Source: Burkholderia stagnalis (GTDB lineage Bacteria > Pseudomonadota > Gammaproteobacteria > Burkholderiales > Burkholderiaceae). Taken from it: DNA of 64,000 nucleotides. Positions 25,057 to 35,373 of the stretch are shown piece after piece (within the stretch, counting starts at the first letter, position 1; the number at the start of each line of letters is the position of its first letter). The stretch covers positions 1 through 64,000 of the forward strand of contig NZ_CADESW010000015.1 of NCBI RefSeq assembly GCF_902830275.1, read 5' to 3'. The notes below the pieces were generated by a model. The model saw only the letters and a program-made list of their open reading frames with translations. It searched no databases and was not told where the DNA came from. The translations under genes and the position numbers were made by a program.

Positions 25057-26991
25057 TCAGTTTCCGCCGTCCTGCGTCGTGCTGGCCGTCGAACCGTACA
25101 GCTTCACCTTCGAACGGTCGCGCAGCGCGGCGAGATACGCTTCGCCTTCGCTCTGCGCATCGACCTGCGCCATCTGCTGCTGCGCGGCCGCGAGCTGCTG
25201 CGGGTCGACCGCGGAGCCCGGGATCACCGCGTTCACGCGATAGATCGCATAGCCGTCCGCGCCGAGATCGACGCCGACGTAGGCCGGCAGCGTCTTCGCA
25301 TCGACCTTGTAGACCGCGCTCAGCGCCGCCGGCGACAGGCCGTGCGACTGCGTGCGCGAAACCGTCTCGGCCGCCGCGAAGCCCGAGGTCGCCTTCGACT
25401 TCTGCAGCTCCGCGAGCTTCGCCGCGCCGTCCTTCTTCGCGAGCTCGGCCGCCTGCTCGGCGATCACCTTCTGGCGCACCGTATCCTTGATCGCGTCGAG
25501 CGCGGGCACGGCGGCCGGCTTGTAGTCGGTCACGCGCGCCGAGATCAGCGTGTTGTTGCCGATGTCGATCGCCTGCGTGTTGTTCTGGCTCTTCACCGCG
25601 TCGTTGGCGAACACGGCGGCCAGGAACTTCGCGTTGTTCAGCGGGCTGGTCGGCGGCAGCGCCGGGTTCGGCGTCGGCGTGACGGTGGCCGTCTGGATCG
25701 TCAGCTTGTACTTGTCGGCGGCCGGCTGCAGGCTCTTCGCCTTTTCGTAGACGGTCGACGTGAAGCCTTCCGCGTTGTCCGAGAACGCCTTCGACGCATA
25801 CTGCTGCTTCAGGTCCACGGCAATCGCATCCTTCACTTCCGCGAACGGCTTGACCGCCGCCGGCTTCACTTCGGTCGCCTTCAGGATGTGGAAGCCGAGA
25901 TCCGACTGCACGACCCCGCTCACGTCGCCCTGCTTCAGCGCGAACGCGGCATCGTCGAATGCCTTGCCGCCCGCGGTCGAGCCGCGCGTGATGAAGCCGA
26001 GGTCGCCGCCCTTCGCCGCCGACGGCGCATCCTGCGAGCCCTTCTGCGCGATCTGCGCGAACTGGTCCGGATGCGCCTTCACGTCGGCGAGCAGCTGCTC
26101 GGCCTTCGCCTTCGCGGCCGCCTTGTCCGCGGCGCTCGCGTCGCTGGCCGCCGCGATGAAGATGTGGCTCACGCGCACCTGCGCTTCGGTGCGGAAGTGC
26201 GTCGGGTTGTCGTCGTAGTACTTCTTGATGTCCGCGTCGGTCGGCTGCGCGCTTGCCGCGGCGGCGGCCGGCGAATAGACGACATACTGGATCGTCGCGG
26301 TCTCGGGCGTCGCGAAGCTTTGCTTGTGCGCGTCGTAGTATGCGGCGAGCTGCGCATCGGTCGGCTGCACCTTCGACGCGTAGTCGCTCGTCTTCAGCAC
26401 GAGCGCCTGCACTTCACGCTGCTGCGCGGCGAGTTCGGACAGGCGCTGCGCAAGGCTCTTCGGCGTGAACGCGCTCGACACGATGCTCGCCGGGATCTGC
26501 TGCAGCGACAGGCTGTAGCGCACGCGCTCCTGATACTGCTCAGGCGTCATGCCCTGGAACGACAGCAGCTGCGCATAGCGCTCGACGTCGATCGAGCCGT
26601 CCGGCTTCTTCAGCGACGCGATCATCGGGTCGCTCAGCAGCGCTTCGCGCACTGCGTTGTCGGATGCGGTCAGGTGCAGGCGCTGCGTCTCGTCGGCGAG
26701 CACGCGCTGCTGGATCAGGCCGTCGAGCACTTCCTTGCGGTGCTCGGGCGTATCGAACGCCTTCAGGTCGAACTGCGCGCCGAGCGCCTGGCGCGCGCGG
26801 TCGACCTGCTGACGGAACGCGCCGTCGAATTCGACCCGCGTGATCTTGTGCCCGTTGATCGCCGCGACGTTCGCGTTATCGTCGAAGAAGCCGCGGAAAC
26901 CTTGGATCCCGACGAAACCCAGCCCCGGCAACACGATCAGGAGCAGGAGCGCCATCATCAGGCGCTGGTGATTACGGAAGAAATCGAGCAT
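25057..26991 (-). CDS. ppiD: membrane-anchored periplasmic folding chaperone PpiD
   Basis: A 644-residue PpiD. A single N-terminal transmembrane helix (about residues 12-34, ALLLLIVLPGLGFVGIQGF) anchors it in the inner membrane with the rest in the periplasm. The SurA-like N-terminal chaperone region is followed by a parvulin domain (about 265-355: VRVSHIFIAA, KGGDLGFI, SDLGFHILKATEV) and a long C-terminal chaperone part. It is near the SecYEG exit in E. coli. The start at 26991 gives the classic MLDFFRNHQR; the upstream ribosome-binding site is poor (CCCCG). It is the last gene of the tig-clpPX-lon block, beyond two tRNAs. Confidence 0.95.
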   Translation of the reverse strand: MLDFFRNHQRLMMALLLLIVLPGLGFVGIQGFRGFFDDNANVAAINGHKITRVEFDGAFRQQVDRARQALGAQFDLKAFDTPEHRKEVLDGLIQQRVLADETQRLHLTASDNAVREALLSDPMIASLKKPDGSIDVERYAQLLSFQGMTPEQYQERVRYSLSLQQIPASIVSSAFTPKSLAQRLSELAAQQREVQALVLKTSDYASKVQPTDAQLAAYYDAHKQSFATPETATIQYVVYSPAAAAASAQPTDADIKKYYDDNPTHFRTEAQVRVSHIFIAAASDASAADKAAAKAKAEQLLADVKAHPDQFAQIAQKGSQDAPSAAKGGDLGFITRGSTAGGKAFDDAAFALKQGDVSGVVQSDLGFHILKATEVKPAAVKPFAEVKDAIAVDLKQQYASKAFSDNAEGFTSTVYEKAKSLQPAADKYKLTIQTATVTPTPNPALPPTSPLNNAKFLAAVFANDAVKSQNNTQAIDIGNNTLISARVTDYKPAAVPALDAIKDTVRQKVIAEQAAELAKKDGAAKLAELQKSKATSGFAAAETVSRTQSHGLSPAALSAVYKVDAKTLPAYVGVDLGADGYAIYRVNAVIPGSAVDPQQLAAAQQQMAQVDAQSEGEAYLAALRDRSKVKLYGSTASTTQDGGN

Positions 26992-27093
26992 GCGTGACGG
27001 GGAAAATTGGACAAAACGTCCGATATTACAACAGCGGGCGGGAAAAAAGCGAAACTGACGCCGTGCTGGTGCAGGCACAAACGACCGACAAAC

Positions 27094-27120
27094 AAAAATG
27101 CCCGCACGAGGCGGGCATTT
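27094..27120 (-). terminator. second copy of the tRNA-Asp terminator
   Basis: Hairpin ATGCCCGC/GCGGGCAT with loop ACGAG and A/T runs, identical in form to the hairpin that directly follows tRNA-Asp. It lies 62 bp upstream of the ppiD region on the plus axis and terminates minus-strand transcripts. Confidence 0.8.
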
Positions 27121-27168
27121 ATTGTTTTGGCGGAGCGGACGGGACTCGCCTACATCCTGCAGGCCGCG

Positions 27169-27188
27169 GATGCGCCTGCAGGCGCATC
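27169..27188. repeat. 20-bp perfect palindrome
   Basis: GATGCGCCTG followed by its exact reverse complement, in the 122-bp spacer between the duplicated tRNA-Asp ends. Confidence 0.9.
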
Positions 27189-27203
27189 CCTTCGAGTCCC
27201 GCC

Positions 27204-27225
27204 GGAAGCCGCGCAGGCGGCTTCC
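27204..27225. repeat. 9-bp stem inverted repeat
   Basis: GGAAGCCGC and GCGGCTTCC with loop GCAG, second of three palindromes in the same spacer. Confidence 0.9.
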
Positions 27226-27241
27226 TCCACTCCACAGCCAC

Positions 27242-27259
27242 GTGCCCGCCCGCGGGCAC
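27242..27259. repeat. 8-bp stem inverted repeat
   Basis: GTGCCCGC and GCGGGCAC with a two-base gap, third palindrome in the same spacer. Confidence 0.9.
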
Positions 27260-27275
27260 AAGAAAAGCTACAAAC

Positions 27276-27302
27276 AAAAATGCCCGCACAAGGCGGGCAT
27301 TT
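27276..27302 (-). terminator. terminator directly after tRNA-Asp
   Basis: Hairpin ATGCCCGC/GCGGGCAT with loop ACAAG, 8 bases past the CCA end of tRNA-Asp on the minus strand. Confidence 0.85.
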
Positions 27303-27309
27303 ATTGTTT

Positions 27310-27386
27310 TGGCGGAGCGGACGGGACTCGAACCCGCGACCCCCGGCGTGACAGGCCGGTATTCTAACCGACTGAACTACCGCTCC
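27310..27386 (-). tRNA. tRNA-Asp (GTC)
   Basis: The minus strand gives a 77-base cloverleaf beginning GGAGCGGTAGTTCAG and ending GTCCGCTCCGCCA. The anticodon loop reads CTGTCAC with anticodon GTC, and the CCA end is encoded. Acceptor, D, anticodon and T arms pair well. It is 23 bp after tRNA-Val on the same strand. Confidence 0.97.
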
Positions 27387-27409
27387 TTGGTCTTGCAGAA
27401 TCACGAAAC

Positions 27410-27485
27410 TGGTGGGTGCTGAGAGGCTCGAACTCCCGACCTACGCCTTGTAAGGGCGCCGCTCTACCAACTGAGCTAAGCACCC
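27410..27485 (-). tRNA. tRNA-Val (TAC)
   Basis: The minus strand gives a 76-base cloverleaf beginning GGGTGCTTAGCTCAG and ending TCAGCACCCACCA. The anticodon loop CTTACAA has anticodon TAC. CCA is encoded. It lies downstream of lon and its terminator, and is probably co-transcribed with tRNA-Asp. Confidence 0.97.
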
Positions 27486-27614
27486 GCTTCGGATTCAATC
27501 TGGCTGCGATCTGCGTTTCGGCATCAACAACCAGCGAGCCCGCTACTTTAACCCATCCATCAACACTTTGCCAGCCCCCGAAACGCGAAATTTTTTGCAG
27601 CGCCGCGAACACAT

Positions 27615-27644
27615 AAAAAAAACCCGCGGACACGCCGCGGGTTT
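27615..27644 (-). terminator. terminator after lon
   Basis: Stem AAACCCGCGG/CCGCGGGTTT with loop ACACG and a T-run on the minus strand, 24 bp past the lon stop. Confidence 0.9.
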
Positions 27645-27667
27645 CGTGAACAACCGTCACATGAGGC

Positions 27668-30091
27668 TCAGTGCTTGACGACTTCCGTCGAGCCGGCATC
27701 CTTCGCCGTTTCCGCGACCGGGGCCGCGGCCTTCGCCTCTTCTTCCGGCGGCAGCGGCGTCGGCGCGCGTTCGAGCGCGAGCTCGAGCACCTTGTCGATC
27801 CAGCGGACCGGCACGATCTCGATCGCGTTCTTCACGTTGTCCGGAATCTCCGCGAGATCCTTCACGTTCTCTTCCGGAATCAGCACGAGCTTGATGCCGC
27901 CGCGATGCGCCGCGAGCAGCTTCTCCTTCAGGCCGCCGATCGGCAGGACTTCGCCGCGCAGCGTGATTTCGCCCGTCATCGCGACATCGGCGCGCACGGG
28001 AATGCCCGTCAGCACCGACACCAGCGCGGTCGTCATCGCACCGCCAGCGGACGGACCGTCCTTCGGCGTCGCGCCTTCCGGCACGTGGATGTGGATGTCC
28101 TGCTTCTCGAACGCTTCGTCCTTGATGCCCAGACGCCGCGAACGCGAACGCACGACCGAACGCGCGGCCTCGACCGATTCCTTCATCACGTCGCCGAGCG
28201 AACCCGTGCGGATCACGTTGCCCTTGCCCGGCATCACCGCGGCTTCGATCGTCAGCAGGTCGCCGCCGACTTCCGTCCACGCGAGGCCCGTCACCTGGCC
28301 AACCTGGTTTTCCTTCGCCGCGAGGCCGAAGTCGTACTTGCGCACGCCGAGGAACGTATCGAGATTCTCGCCATCGACCTTGATCGCGCCCGATGCCTTC
28401 TTCAGCAGCAGCATCTTCACGACCTTGCGGCAGATCTTCGACACTTCCCGCTCGAGCGAACGCACACCGGCTTCGCGCGTGTAGTAGCGGATGATGTCGC
28501 GGATCGCCTGCTCGGTGACCTCGATCTCGCCTTCCTTCAGGCCGTTGTTCTTCTTCTGCTTCGGCAGCAGGTAGCGCTGCGCGATGCTGACCTTCTCGTC
28601 TTCCGTGTAGCCCGACAGGCGGATCACTTCCATCCGGTCGAGCAGCGGCGGCGGGATGTTCAGCGAGTTCGACGTCGCGACGAACATCACGTCCGACAGG
28701 TCGAAGTCGACCTCGATGTAGTGATCGGCGAACGTGTGGTTCTGTTCCGGATCGAGCACTTCGAGCAGCGCCGACGACGGATCGCCACGGAAATCCATGC
28801 CCATCTTGTCGACTTCGTCGAGCAGGAACAGCGGATTGCGCACGCCGACCTTGGTCAGGCTCTGCAGGATCTTGCCCGGCATCGAACCGATATACGTGCG
28901 ACGGTGGCCGCGGATCTCGGCTTCGTCACGCACGCCGCCGAGCGCCATGCGGACGAACTTGCGGTTCGTCGCGCGCGCGATCGACTGGCCGAGCGAGGTC
29001 TTGCCGACGCCCGGAGGCCCGACGAGGCACAGGATCGGCGCCTTGACCTTGTCGACGCGCTGCTGCACCGCGAGATACTCGAGGATCCGTTCCTTGACCT
29101 TCTCGAGGCCGAAGTGATCCTCGTCGAGCACCTGCTCGGCGTTCGACAGGTCGTTGTTGACCTTGCTCTTCTTGCGCCACGGCAGGCCGATCAGCGTGTC
29201 GATGTAGTTGCGCACGACGGTGGCTTCCGCCGACATCGGCGACATCAGCTTCAGCTTCTTCAGCTCGGCGTCGGCCTTCTTCTTCGCTTCCTTCGGCATG
29301 CGCGCGGCGTTGATGCGCTTCTCGAGTTCCTCGAGGTCCGCACCCTCTTCGCCTTCGCCCAGTTCCTTCTGGATCGCCTTGACCTGTTCGTTCAGGTAGT
29401 ACTCGCGCTGGCTCTTCTCCATCTGGCGCTTCACGCGCCCGCGGATGCGCTTTTCGACCTGCAGGATGTCGATCTCGGCTTCGAGCTGCGCGAGCAGGTG
29501 CTCGAGGCGCTCGACGACCGGGAACATCTCGAGGATGTGCTGCTTCTGGTCGAGCTTCAGCGGCAGGTGCGCGGCGATGGTGTCCGCGAGCCGGCCCGCT
29601 TCGTCGATGCCCGACAGCGACGTGAGGATCTCCGGCGGGATCTTCTTGTTCAGCTTCACGTACTGGTCGAACTGCGACACGATCGCGCGGCGCAGCGCTT
29701 CCGTTTCCGCGCTGTCCGCATGATCCGGTTCGAGCGGCAGGACTTCGCACGAGAATTGCGTTTCCTGCTCCTCGATCGACAGCGCCTTCGCGCGCTGCAG
29801 GCCTTCGACCAGCACCTTCACGGTGCCGTCCGGCAGCTTCAGCATCTGGAGGATGTTCGCGACGCAGCCGACCTCGTACATGTCCTTTTCGGTCGGCTCG
29901 TCCTTGGCCGCGGTTTTCTGGGCGACCAGCATGATGTGCTTGCCGCCTTCCATCGCTGCTTCGAGGGCCTTGATCGATTTCGGCCGGCCCACGAAGAGCG
30001 GAATCACCATGTGCGGGAAAACGACGACGTCCCGCAGCGGCAGCAGCGGGAGCGTGATGCGTTCCGGCGGGAGAAGTTGGGTGCCTGACAT
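27668..30091 (-). CDS. lon: ATP-dependent protease Lon
   Basis: An 807-residue LonA that unfolds and degrades damaged and regulatory proteins in the cytoplasm. It has an N-terminal substrate-binding domain (1-210), a coiled coil, an AAA+ module with Walker A GPPGVGKT and Walker B LFLLDEVDKM, and the peptidase domain with the catalytic Ser in DGPSAGGA (near 680) and Lys in GGLKEKLLAAHR (near 725). The C-terminal tail is Ala/Glu-rich and longer than in E. coli. It follows clpX in the conserved order, with a terminator between them, so it has its own promoter. Confidence 0.98.
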   Translation of the reverse strand: MSGTQLLPPERITLPLLPLRDVVVFPHMVIPLFVGRPKSIKALEAAMEGGKHIMLVAQKTAAKDEPTEKDMYEVGCVANILQMLKLPDGTVKVLVEGLQRAKALSIEEQETQFSCEVLPLEPDHADSAETEALRRAIVSQFDQYVKLNKKIPPEILTSLSGIDEAGRLADTIAAHLPLKLDQKQHILEMFPVVERLEHLLAQLEAEIDILQVEKRIRGRVKRQMEKSQREYYLNEQVKAIQKELGEGEEGADLEELEKRINAARMPKEAKKKADAELKKLKLMSPMSAEATVVRNYIDTLIGLPWRKKSKVNNDLSNAEQVLDEDHFGLEKVKERILEYLAVQQRVDKVKAPILCLVGPPGVGKTSLGQSIARATNRKFVRMALGGVRDEAEIRGHRRTYIGSMPGKILQSLTKVGVRNPLFLLDEVDKMGMDFRGDPSSALLEVLDPEQNHTFADHYIEVDFDLSDVMFVATSNSLNIPPPLLDRMEVIRLSGYTEDEKVSIAQRYLLPKQKKNNGLKEGEIEVTEQAIRDIIRYYTREAGVRSLEREVSKICRKVVKMLLLKKASGAIKVDGENLDTFLGVRKYDFGLAAKENQVGQVTGLAWTEVGGDLLTIEAAVMPGKGNVIRTGSLGDVMKESVEAARSVVRSRSRRLGIKDEAFEKQDIHIHVPEGATPKDGPSAGGAMTTALVSVLTGIPVRADVAMTGEITLRGEVLPIGGLKEKLLAAHRGGIKLVLIPEENVKDLAEIPDNVKNAIEIVPVRWIDKVLELALERAPTPLPPEEEAKAAAPVAETAKDAGSTEVVKH

Positions 30092-30225
30092 TTCATTTCC
30101 CCATGAGTGGAATCAATTGTTCGGTAATTGAGGCCGGCACTTCGGATTGCAAGGCCTTCAAGCGTGGGAAATATTCGGTAAGAAAGTAACCGCCGCGTGT
30201 CGAGTCAGATTACCCACAAGATAAA

Positions 30226-30266
30226 CGAAAAAAAGCCGTCCACGCTTTGATGAACGGCTTTTTTCG
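30226..30266 (-). terminator. terminator after clpX
   Basis: Stem AAAAAGCCGT/ACGGCTTTTTT with a 13-base loop, in the clpX-lon gap; T-run on the minus strand. Confidence 0.85.
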
Positions 30267-30286
30267 TCAGTACATCGTCAAGCCGG

Positions 30287-31558
<1,272 letters not shown>

Positions 31559-31714
31559 GAATGTATGAGCCTCCGGACAGGTAAATGACATGATACGCCG
31601 ATGCTCCGGGCGCCACGACCTAGGGCGCGACCGGAGTCGGCTGGATGCGCTTGCCGCAGATGCTCAGGGCGTATCGGGACGTGCCGGCCCTAATGGGGCG
31701 GCACCCCACTAAGT

Positions 31715-32368
31715 TCACGGACGCTTCAGCAGCACCTGATCGATCAGCCCGTACGCCTTCGCGTCCTCGCTCGACATGAAGTTATCACGGTCGGTATCGC
31801 GCGCGATGCGCTCGACGTCCTGGCCCGTGTGCTGCGCGAGCAGCTGGTTGAGCCGTTCCTTCAGGTAGAGGATTTCGCGTGCCTGGATCTCGATATCCGA
31901 CGCCTGGCCGCGCGCGCCGCCGAGCGGCTGGTGAATCATCACGCGCGAGTTCGGCAGCGCGAAGCGCTTGCCCTTCGCGCCCGACGCGAGCAGGAACGCG
32001 CCCATGCTGGCCGCGAGCCCCATGCACAGCGTCGACACGTCCGGCTTGATGAACTGCATCGTGTCGTAGATCGCCATGCCGGCCGATACCGAGCCGCCCG
32101 GGCTGTTGATGTACAGGCTGATGTCCTTGTCCGGATTCTCGCTTTCGAGGAACAGCAGCTGCGCCACCACGAGGTTGGCGGTCTGGTCGTTGACTTCGCC
32201 GACCATGAACACGAGGCGCTCCTTCAGGAGACGCGAATAGATGTCGTACGAACGCTCGCCGCGGCCGCTCGTTTCGACGACGATCGGAACCAGCCCCAGC
32301 GCCTGGGCCTCGAAGCCCTGCGGCGCGTTCGAAGCAAGCATGTCAAGCAATTCAGCGCGAGTGATCAT
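31715..32368 (-). CDS. clpP: ATP-dependent Clp protease proteolytic subunit
   Basis: A 217-residue serine peptidase that forms the 14-mer chamber used with ClpX. The catalytic triad is Ser121 (AASMGAFLL), His146 (MIHQP) and Asp195 (DTDRDNF). The N-terminus carries a propeptide-like leader before residue 15. It sits between tig and clpX, 157 bp upstream of clpX, in the conserved order. Confidence 0.98.
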   Translation of the reverse strand: MITRAELLDMLASNAPQGFEAQALGLVPIVVETSGRGERSYDIYSRLLKERLVFMVGEVNDQTANLVVAQLLFLESENPDKDISLYINSPGGSVSAGMAIYDTMQFIKPDVSTLCMGLAASMGAFLLASGAKGKRFALPNSRVMIHQPLGGARGQASDIEIQAREILYLKERLNQLLAQHTGQDVERIARDTDRDNFMSSEDAKAYGLIDQVLLKRP

Positions 32369-32508
32369 TCAATGAACCTTGTTCGAATTGAAAATGGAAC
32401 GGAGGAAAGCCGCCCGCTCAATCGCCATATTAATGGCAACCGCGCGCCTGACGTAAAAACGGCGTGCGGGCCGTCGCTCCGACAGCCGGCACGCCGCTAG
32501 AGCGACAC

Positions 32509-33855
32509 TTACGCTTGCGCCGATGCGCTCGCGAGTGCCTCGAAGCTCACTTCCTTGTCCGTCACCTTCGCCTTGCCCAGCACGAAATCGACGACGTTGC
32601 TTTCAACGACGAACGCTTCCATCTCGGCGAGACGCTGCTGGTTCGAATAATACCAGCGGACCACTTCCTTCGGGTCTTCGTAGCTCTTCGCGAACTCGTC
32701 GACTTCCGCACGGATCTGCTCCGGCTTCGCTTCCAGGTTGTTCGCCTTCACCAGCTCGGCGAGCACGAGGCCCAACTTCACGCGGCGCTCGGCCTGCTCG
32801 GCGAACATTTCCGCCGGGATCGGCGCATCCTTCGCGTTCGGCACGCCGCGTTGCGCGAGGTCCTGGCGCGCCATTTCGACGAGGCGTTGCTGGTCCTGCT
32901 CGATCAGCGCCTTCGGCACCTCGAGTTCGGAAATCTTCAGCAGCGCGTCCATCACCTGGTTCTTGACGATCGACTGCGTGCGGCGCTTTGCCTCACGCTC
33001 GAGGTTTTCCTTGATCTCGCCGCGCATCTTGGCCAGATCGCCGTCTTCGATGCCGAGCGACTTCGCGAAGTCGGCGTCGATTTCCGGCAGGTGCGGCCAT
33101 TCGATCTTCTTCATCGTGACCGTGAACTGGGCCGTCTTGCCGGCCACGTCCTTGCCGTGGTAATCGTCCGGGAACTTCAGGTCGAACTGGCGCGATTCGC
33201 CGGCCTTCAGGCCCAGCGCAGCCGTTTCGAATTCCGGCAGCATGCGGCCTTCGCCGAGCACGAACGGGAAGTCTTCCGCGGTGCCGCCCTGGAATGCGAC
33301 GTCGTCGATCTTGCCGACGAAGTCGACCGTCACGCGGTCGCCGTTCTTGGCTGCGGTGTCCGCGCCGCCGTCGCCGTGCTCGCCGGCTTCGCCGCGTGCG
33401 TGGAAGTGCACGCGCTGCTTGCGCAGGATGTCGAGCGTGCGGTCGATTTCCGCGTCGCCGATCGACGTGGTCGAGCGCTCGACTTCAGCCGTCGCCAGAT
33501 CGCCGATCTTCACTTCCGGGTAGACCTCGAACGTCGCGTCGAACGCGTATGCGTCTTCCGCCTGCTCCTGCTTCGGCGCGAAGCTCGGCTGGCCGGCCAC
33601 GCGCAGGTTTTCCGCGCGGCTGATCGTGAAGAATTCCTGGCCGATCTTGTCGCTCAGCACTTCCGCCTCGACCTGACCCGCATATTGCTGCGCGACCATC
33701 TTCAGCGGCACCTTGCCCGGGCGGAAACCCGGCATGCGCACGTTCTTCGCGAGTTTCTGGATACGGGCGTCGATTTCCTTCTGCACCGTGTCTTTCGGCA
33801 GGGAAATCGTCACACGGCGTTCAAGCTTGCCGAGGTTTTCAACAACGTTAGCCAT
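32509..33855 (-). CDS. tig: trigger factor
   Basis: A 448-residue ribosome-bound chaperone. The ribosome-binding signature GFRPGKVPLKM is near residue 45. The FKBP-like domain spans about 160-245 (NGDRVTVDFVGKIDD ... FVLGEGRMLPEFE), and the helical C-terminal substrate-cradle domain follows. It is the first gene of the tig-clpP-clpX-lon block. The ATG at 33855 (MANVVENLGKLERRV) matches the family. Confidence 0.97.
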   Translation of the reverse strand: MANVVENLGKLERRVTISLPKDTVQKEIDARIQKLAKNVRMPGFRPGKVPLKMVAQQYAGQVEAEVLSDKIGQEFFTISRAENLRVAGQPSFAPKQEQAEDAYAFDATFEVYPEVKIGDLATAEVERSTTSIGDAEIDRTLDILRKQRVHFHARGEAGEHGDGGADTAAKNGDRVTVDFVGKIDDVAFQGGTAEDFPFVLGEGRMLPEFETAALGLKAGESRQFDLKFPDDYHGKDVAGKTAQFTVTMKKIEWPHLPEIDADFAKSLGIEDGDLAKMRGEIKENLEREAKRRTQSIVKNQVMDALLKISELEVPKALIEQDQQRLVEMARQDLAQRGVPNAKDAPIPAEMFAEQAERRVKLGLVLAELVKANNLEAKPEQIRAEVDEFAKSYEDPKEVVRWYYSNQQRLAEMEAFVVESNVVDFVLGKAKVTDKEVSFEALASASAQA

Positions 33856-34224
33856 GGCTTCAATCGTCCTAAAATTATTCGAGCGAATCGGGTTTTCCTT
33901 GCCGTGCCTGCCTGGCGGCGTGATCGCACGCCGCGCCGGGGCGCCACGCCATCCATGCAAGCGCCGGGTGGGCAAGCGCAAGCGGCTCGGAGCACGGCTT
34001 TGGCCGGAAGAATCGACTATTCTAGCAAACAATTTTCCCTGTACCTCCAGATCCGCGCGCCGCGTGCGCGCAGCCGCCGCGCGGCACCCGGCGATGCACG
34101 CGGATCGCCGTTATGCCGCGCGCCATATCCACGCCGGCCCGCCATCCTGTAAGCTCCGATAGAGATCCCGCCGTGTTTGCGCGGCGCCGTTTCGTCCGAC
34201 CAAACCAAGCCTTACGGAGACACC
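33856..34224. other. divergent intergenic region between tig and glycerate kinase
   Basis: About 370 bp holding the divergent leaders. On the minus strand TAGAAT preceded by a TTGTTT-containing AT-rich patch (near 34010-34030) may be a tig promoter, at weak spacing. Nothing else is seen. Confidence 0.4.
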
Positions 34225-35370
34225 ATGCCGCATCACCCGTCCGCGCCTGTCGTCGTCATCGCGCCCGATTCGTTCAAAGGCTCGCTTTCCGCGGCGCAGG
34301 TCGCGGACGCGATCGCCTCGGGCATCCGCCGCGCGCGGCCCGACGCCGTGGTGCGCTGCTGCCCGATGGCCGACGGCGGCGAAGGCACGCTCGACGCGAT
34401 GCTCTCCGGCTGCGGCACGCGGCGCACGATGCGGGTGGCCGGCGCGTCGCTCGCGGCGCGCGACGCCGCGCTCGGCGTGATCGACGCGCGCACCGCGATC
34501 GTCGAGACGGCCGAGATCGTCGGCATCACCGATCCGGCCGGGATGAGCGTGCCGGTCGACGCGCGCAGCACGCGCGGGATGGGCGACGCGATTCGCCAAT
34601 TGCTCGATGACGGCGTGCGCCGGTTCTTCGTCGCGCTCGGCGGCAGCAGCACCAACGATGCGGGCGCGGGGCTCCTCGCGGGGCTCGGGCTGCGCTGCCT
34701 CGACGCGGCCGGCCAGCCGGTCGAGCCGGTGCCGGCGCGCCTTGCCGAGATCGTGCGAATCGACGCGTCCGGGCTCGACCCGCGCGTCGCGGAAGCGGAA
34801 TTCATCGGCATGTCCGACGTCGACAACCCGCTGACGGGCGCGCATGGCGCCACCGCGGTGTTCGGCCCGCAAAAGGGCGTGACGCCCGAGCAGGTCGCGA
34901 CCCTCGATGCGGCGCTCGGCCATTTCGCCGACCTGCTCGAAGCGGCGCTCGACCGCCGCGGCCGCAACCTGCCGGGCGCCGGCGCGGCGGGCGGCCTCGG
35001 CTTCGCGCTGCACATGCTCGGCGCGCGCTTCGAAGCCGGCGCGGAAGTCGTCGCACGTCAGGTCGGGCTCGACGCGGCGCTCGCGGGCGCCGACTGGCTG
35101 ATCACCGGCGAGGGCCGCTCTGACGTGCAGACGCTGCACGGCAAGGCGCCGTTCATCGCGTGCCGTCACGCGCAGGCCGCGGGCGTGCCGGCGTCGCTGC
35201 TGTCGGGCGCCGTCGACCCGGCCGCGCTGCCGCGCCTGTCCGAACATTTTTCCGGGTGCTTCTCGCCTGCGCCGGGTCCGATCACGCTCGACGTCGCGAT
35301 CCGCGACGCCGCGAACCTGCTCGCGAACGAGGCGGAGCAGCTGACACGCCTGAAATACGGCACGCGCTGA
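34225..35370 (+). CDS. glycerate 2-kinase (GlxK/GarK family)
   Basis: A 381-residue type-I glycerate kinase that phosphorylates D-glycerate with ATP, feeding glycolysis from glyoxylate and sugar-acid breakdown. Motifs include APDSFKGSLSAAQVADAI at the N-terminus, PMADGGEGTLDAM, GGSSTNDAGAGLLAGLG, FGPQKGVTPEQV and GAGAAGGLGFAL, and the C-terminal ITGEGRSDVQTLHGKAP. The start at 34225 is preceded by ACGGAG. Downstream is a MarR regulator with its own promoter. Confidence 0.95.
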   Translation: MPHHPSAPVVVIAPDSFKGSLSAAQVADAIASGIRRARPDAVVRCCPMADGGEGTLDAMLSGCGTRRTMRVAGASLAARDAALGVIDARTAIVETAEIVGITDPAGMSVPVDARSTRGMGDAIRQLLDDGVRRFFVALGGSSTNDAGAGLLAGLGLRCLDAAGQPVEPVPARLAEIVRIDASGLDPRVAEAEFIGMSDVDNPLTGAHGATAVFGPQKGVTPEQVATLDAALGHFADLLEAALDRRGRNLPGAGAAGGLGFALHMLGARFEAGAEVVARQVGLDAALAGADWLITGEGRSDVQTLHGKAPFIACRHAQAAGVPASLLSGAVDPAALPRLSEHFSGCFSPAPGPITLDVAIRDAANLLANEAEQLTRLKYGTR

Positions 35371-35373
35371 CCG

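Larger units (their letters stand above)
27089..27330. repeat. 60-bp direct repeat duplicating the tRNA-Asp 3' end and terminator
   Basis: Copy 1 is 27089-27148 and copy 2 is 27271-27330, 182 bp apart, identical except for one base (27108 G, 27290 A). Each copy contains a rho-independent terminator and the last 21 bases of tRNA-Asp including the CCA end. Only the second copy continues into a complete tRNA. The 122-bp spacer holds several palindromes. It looks like an attachment-site scar or a partial tandem duplication. Confidence 0.93.

Noticed and set aside
27124..27148. A second tRNA-Asp gene
   Set aside because: Only the 3' acceptor and part of the T arm are present; the rest of the cloverleaf is missing.
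30092..30225. Heat-shock (sigma-32) promoter before lon
   Set aside because: CTTGAA occurs on the minus strand, but no CCCCAT-like -10 lies at the expected distance.
33856..34224. An additional gene between tig and glycerate kinase
   Set aside because: Frames here are low-complexity and mostly antisense-like; the region is better explained as divergent leaders.
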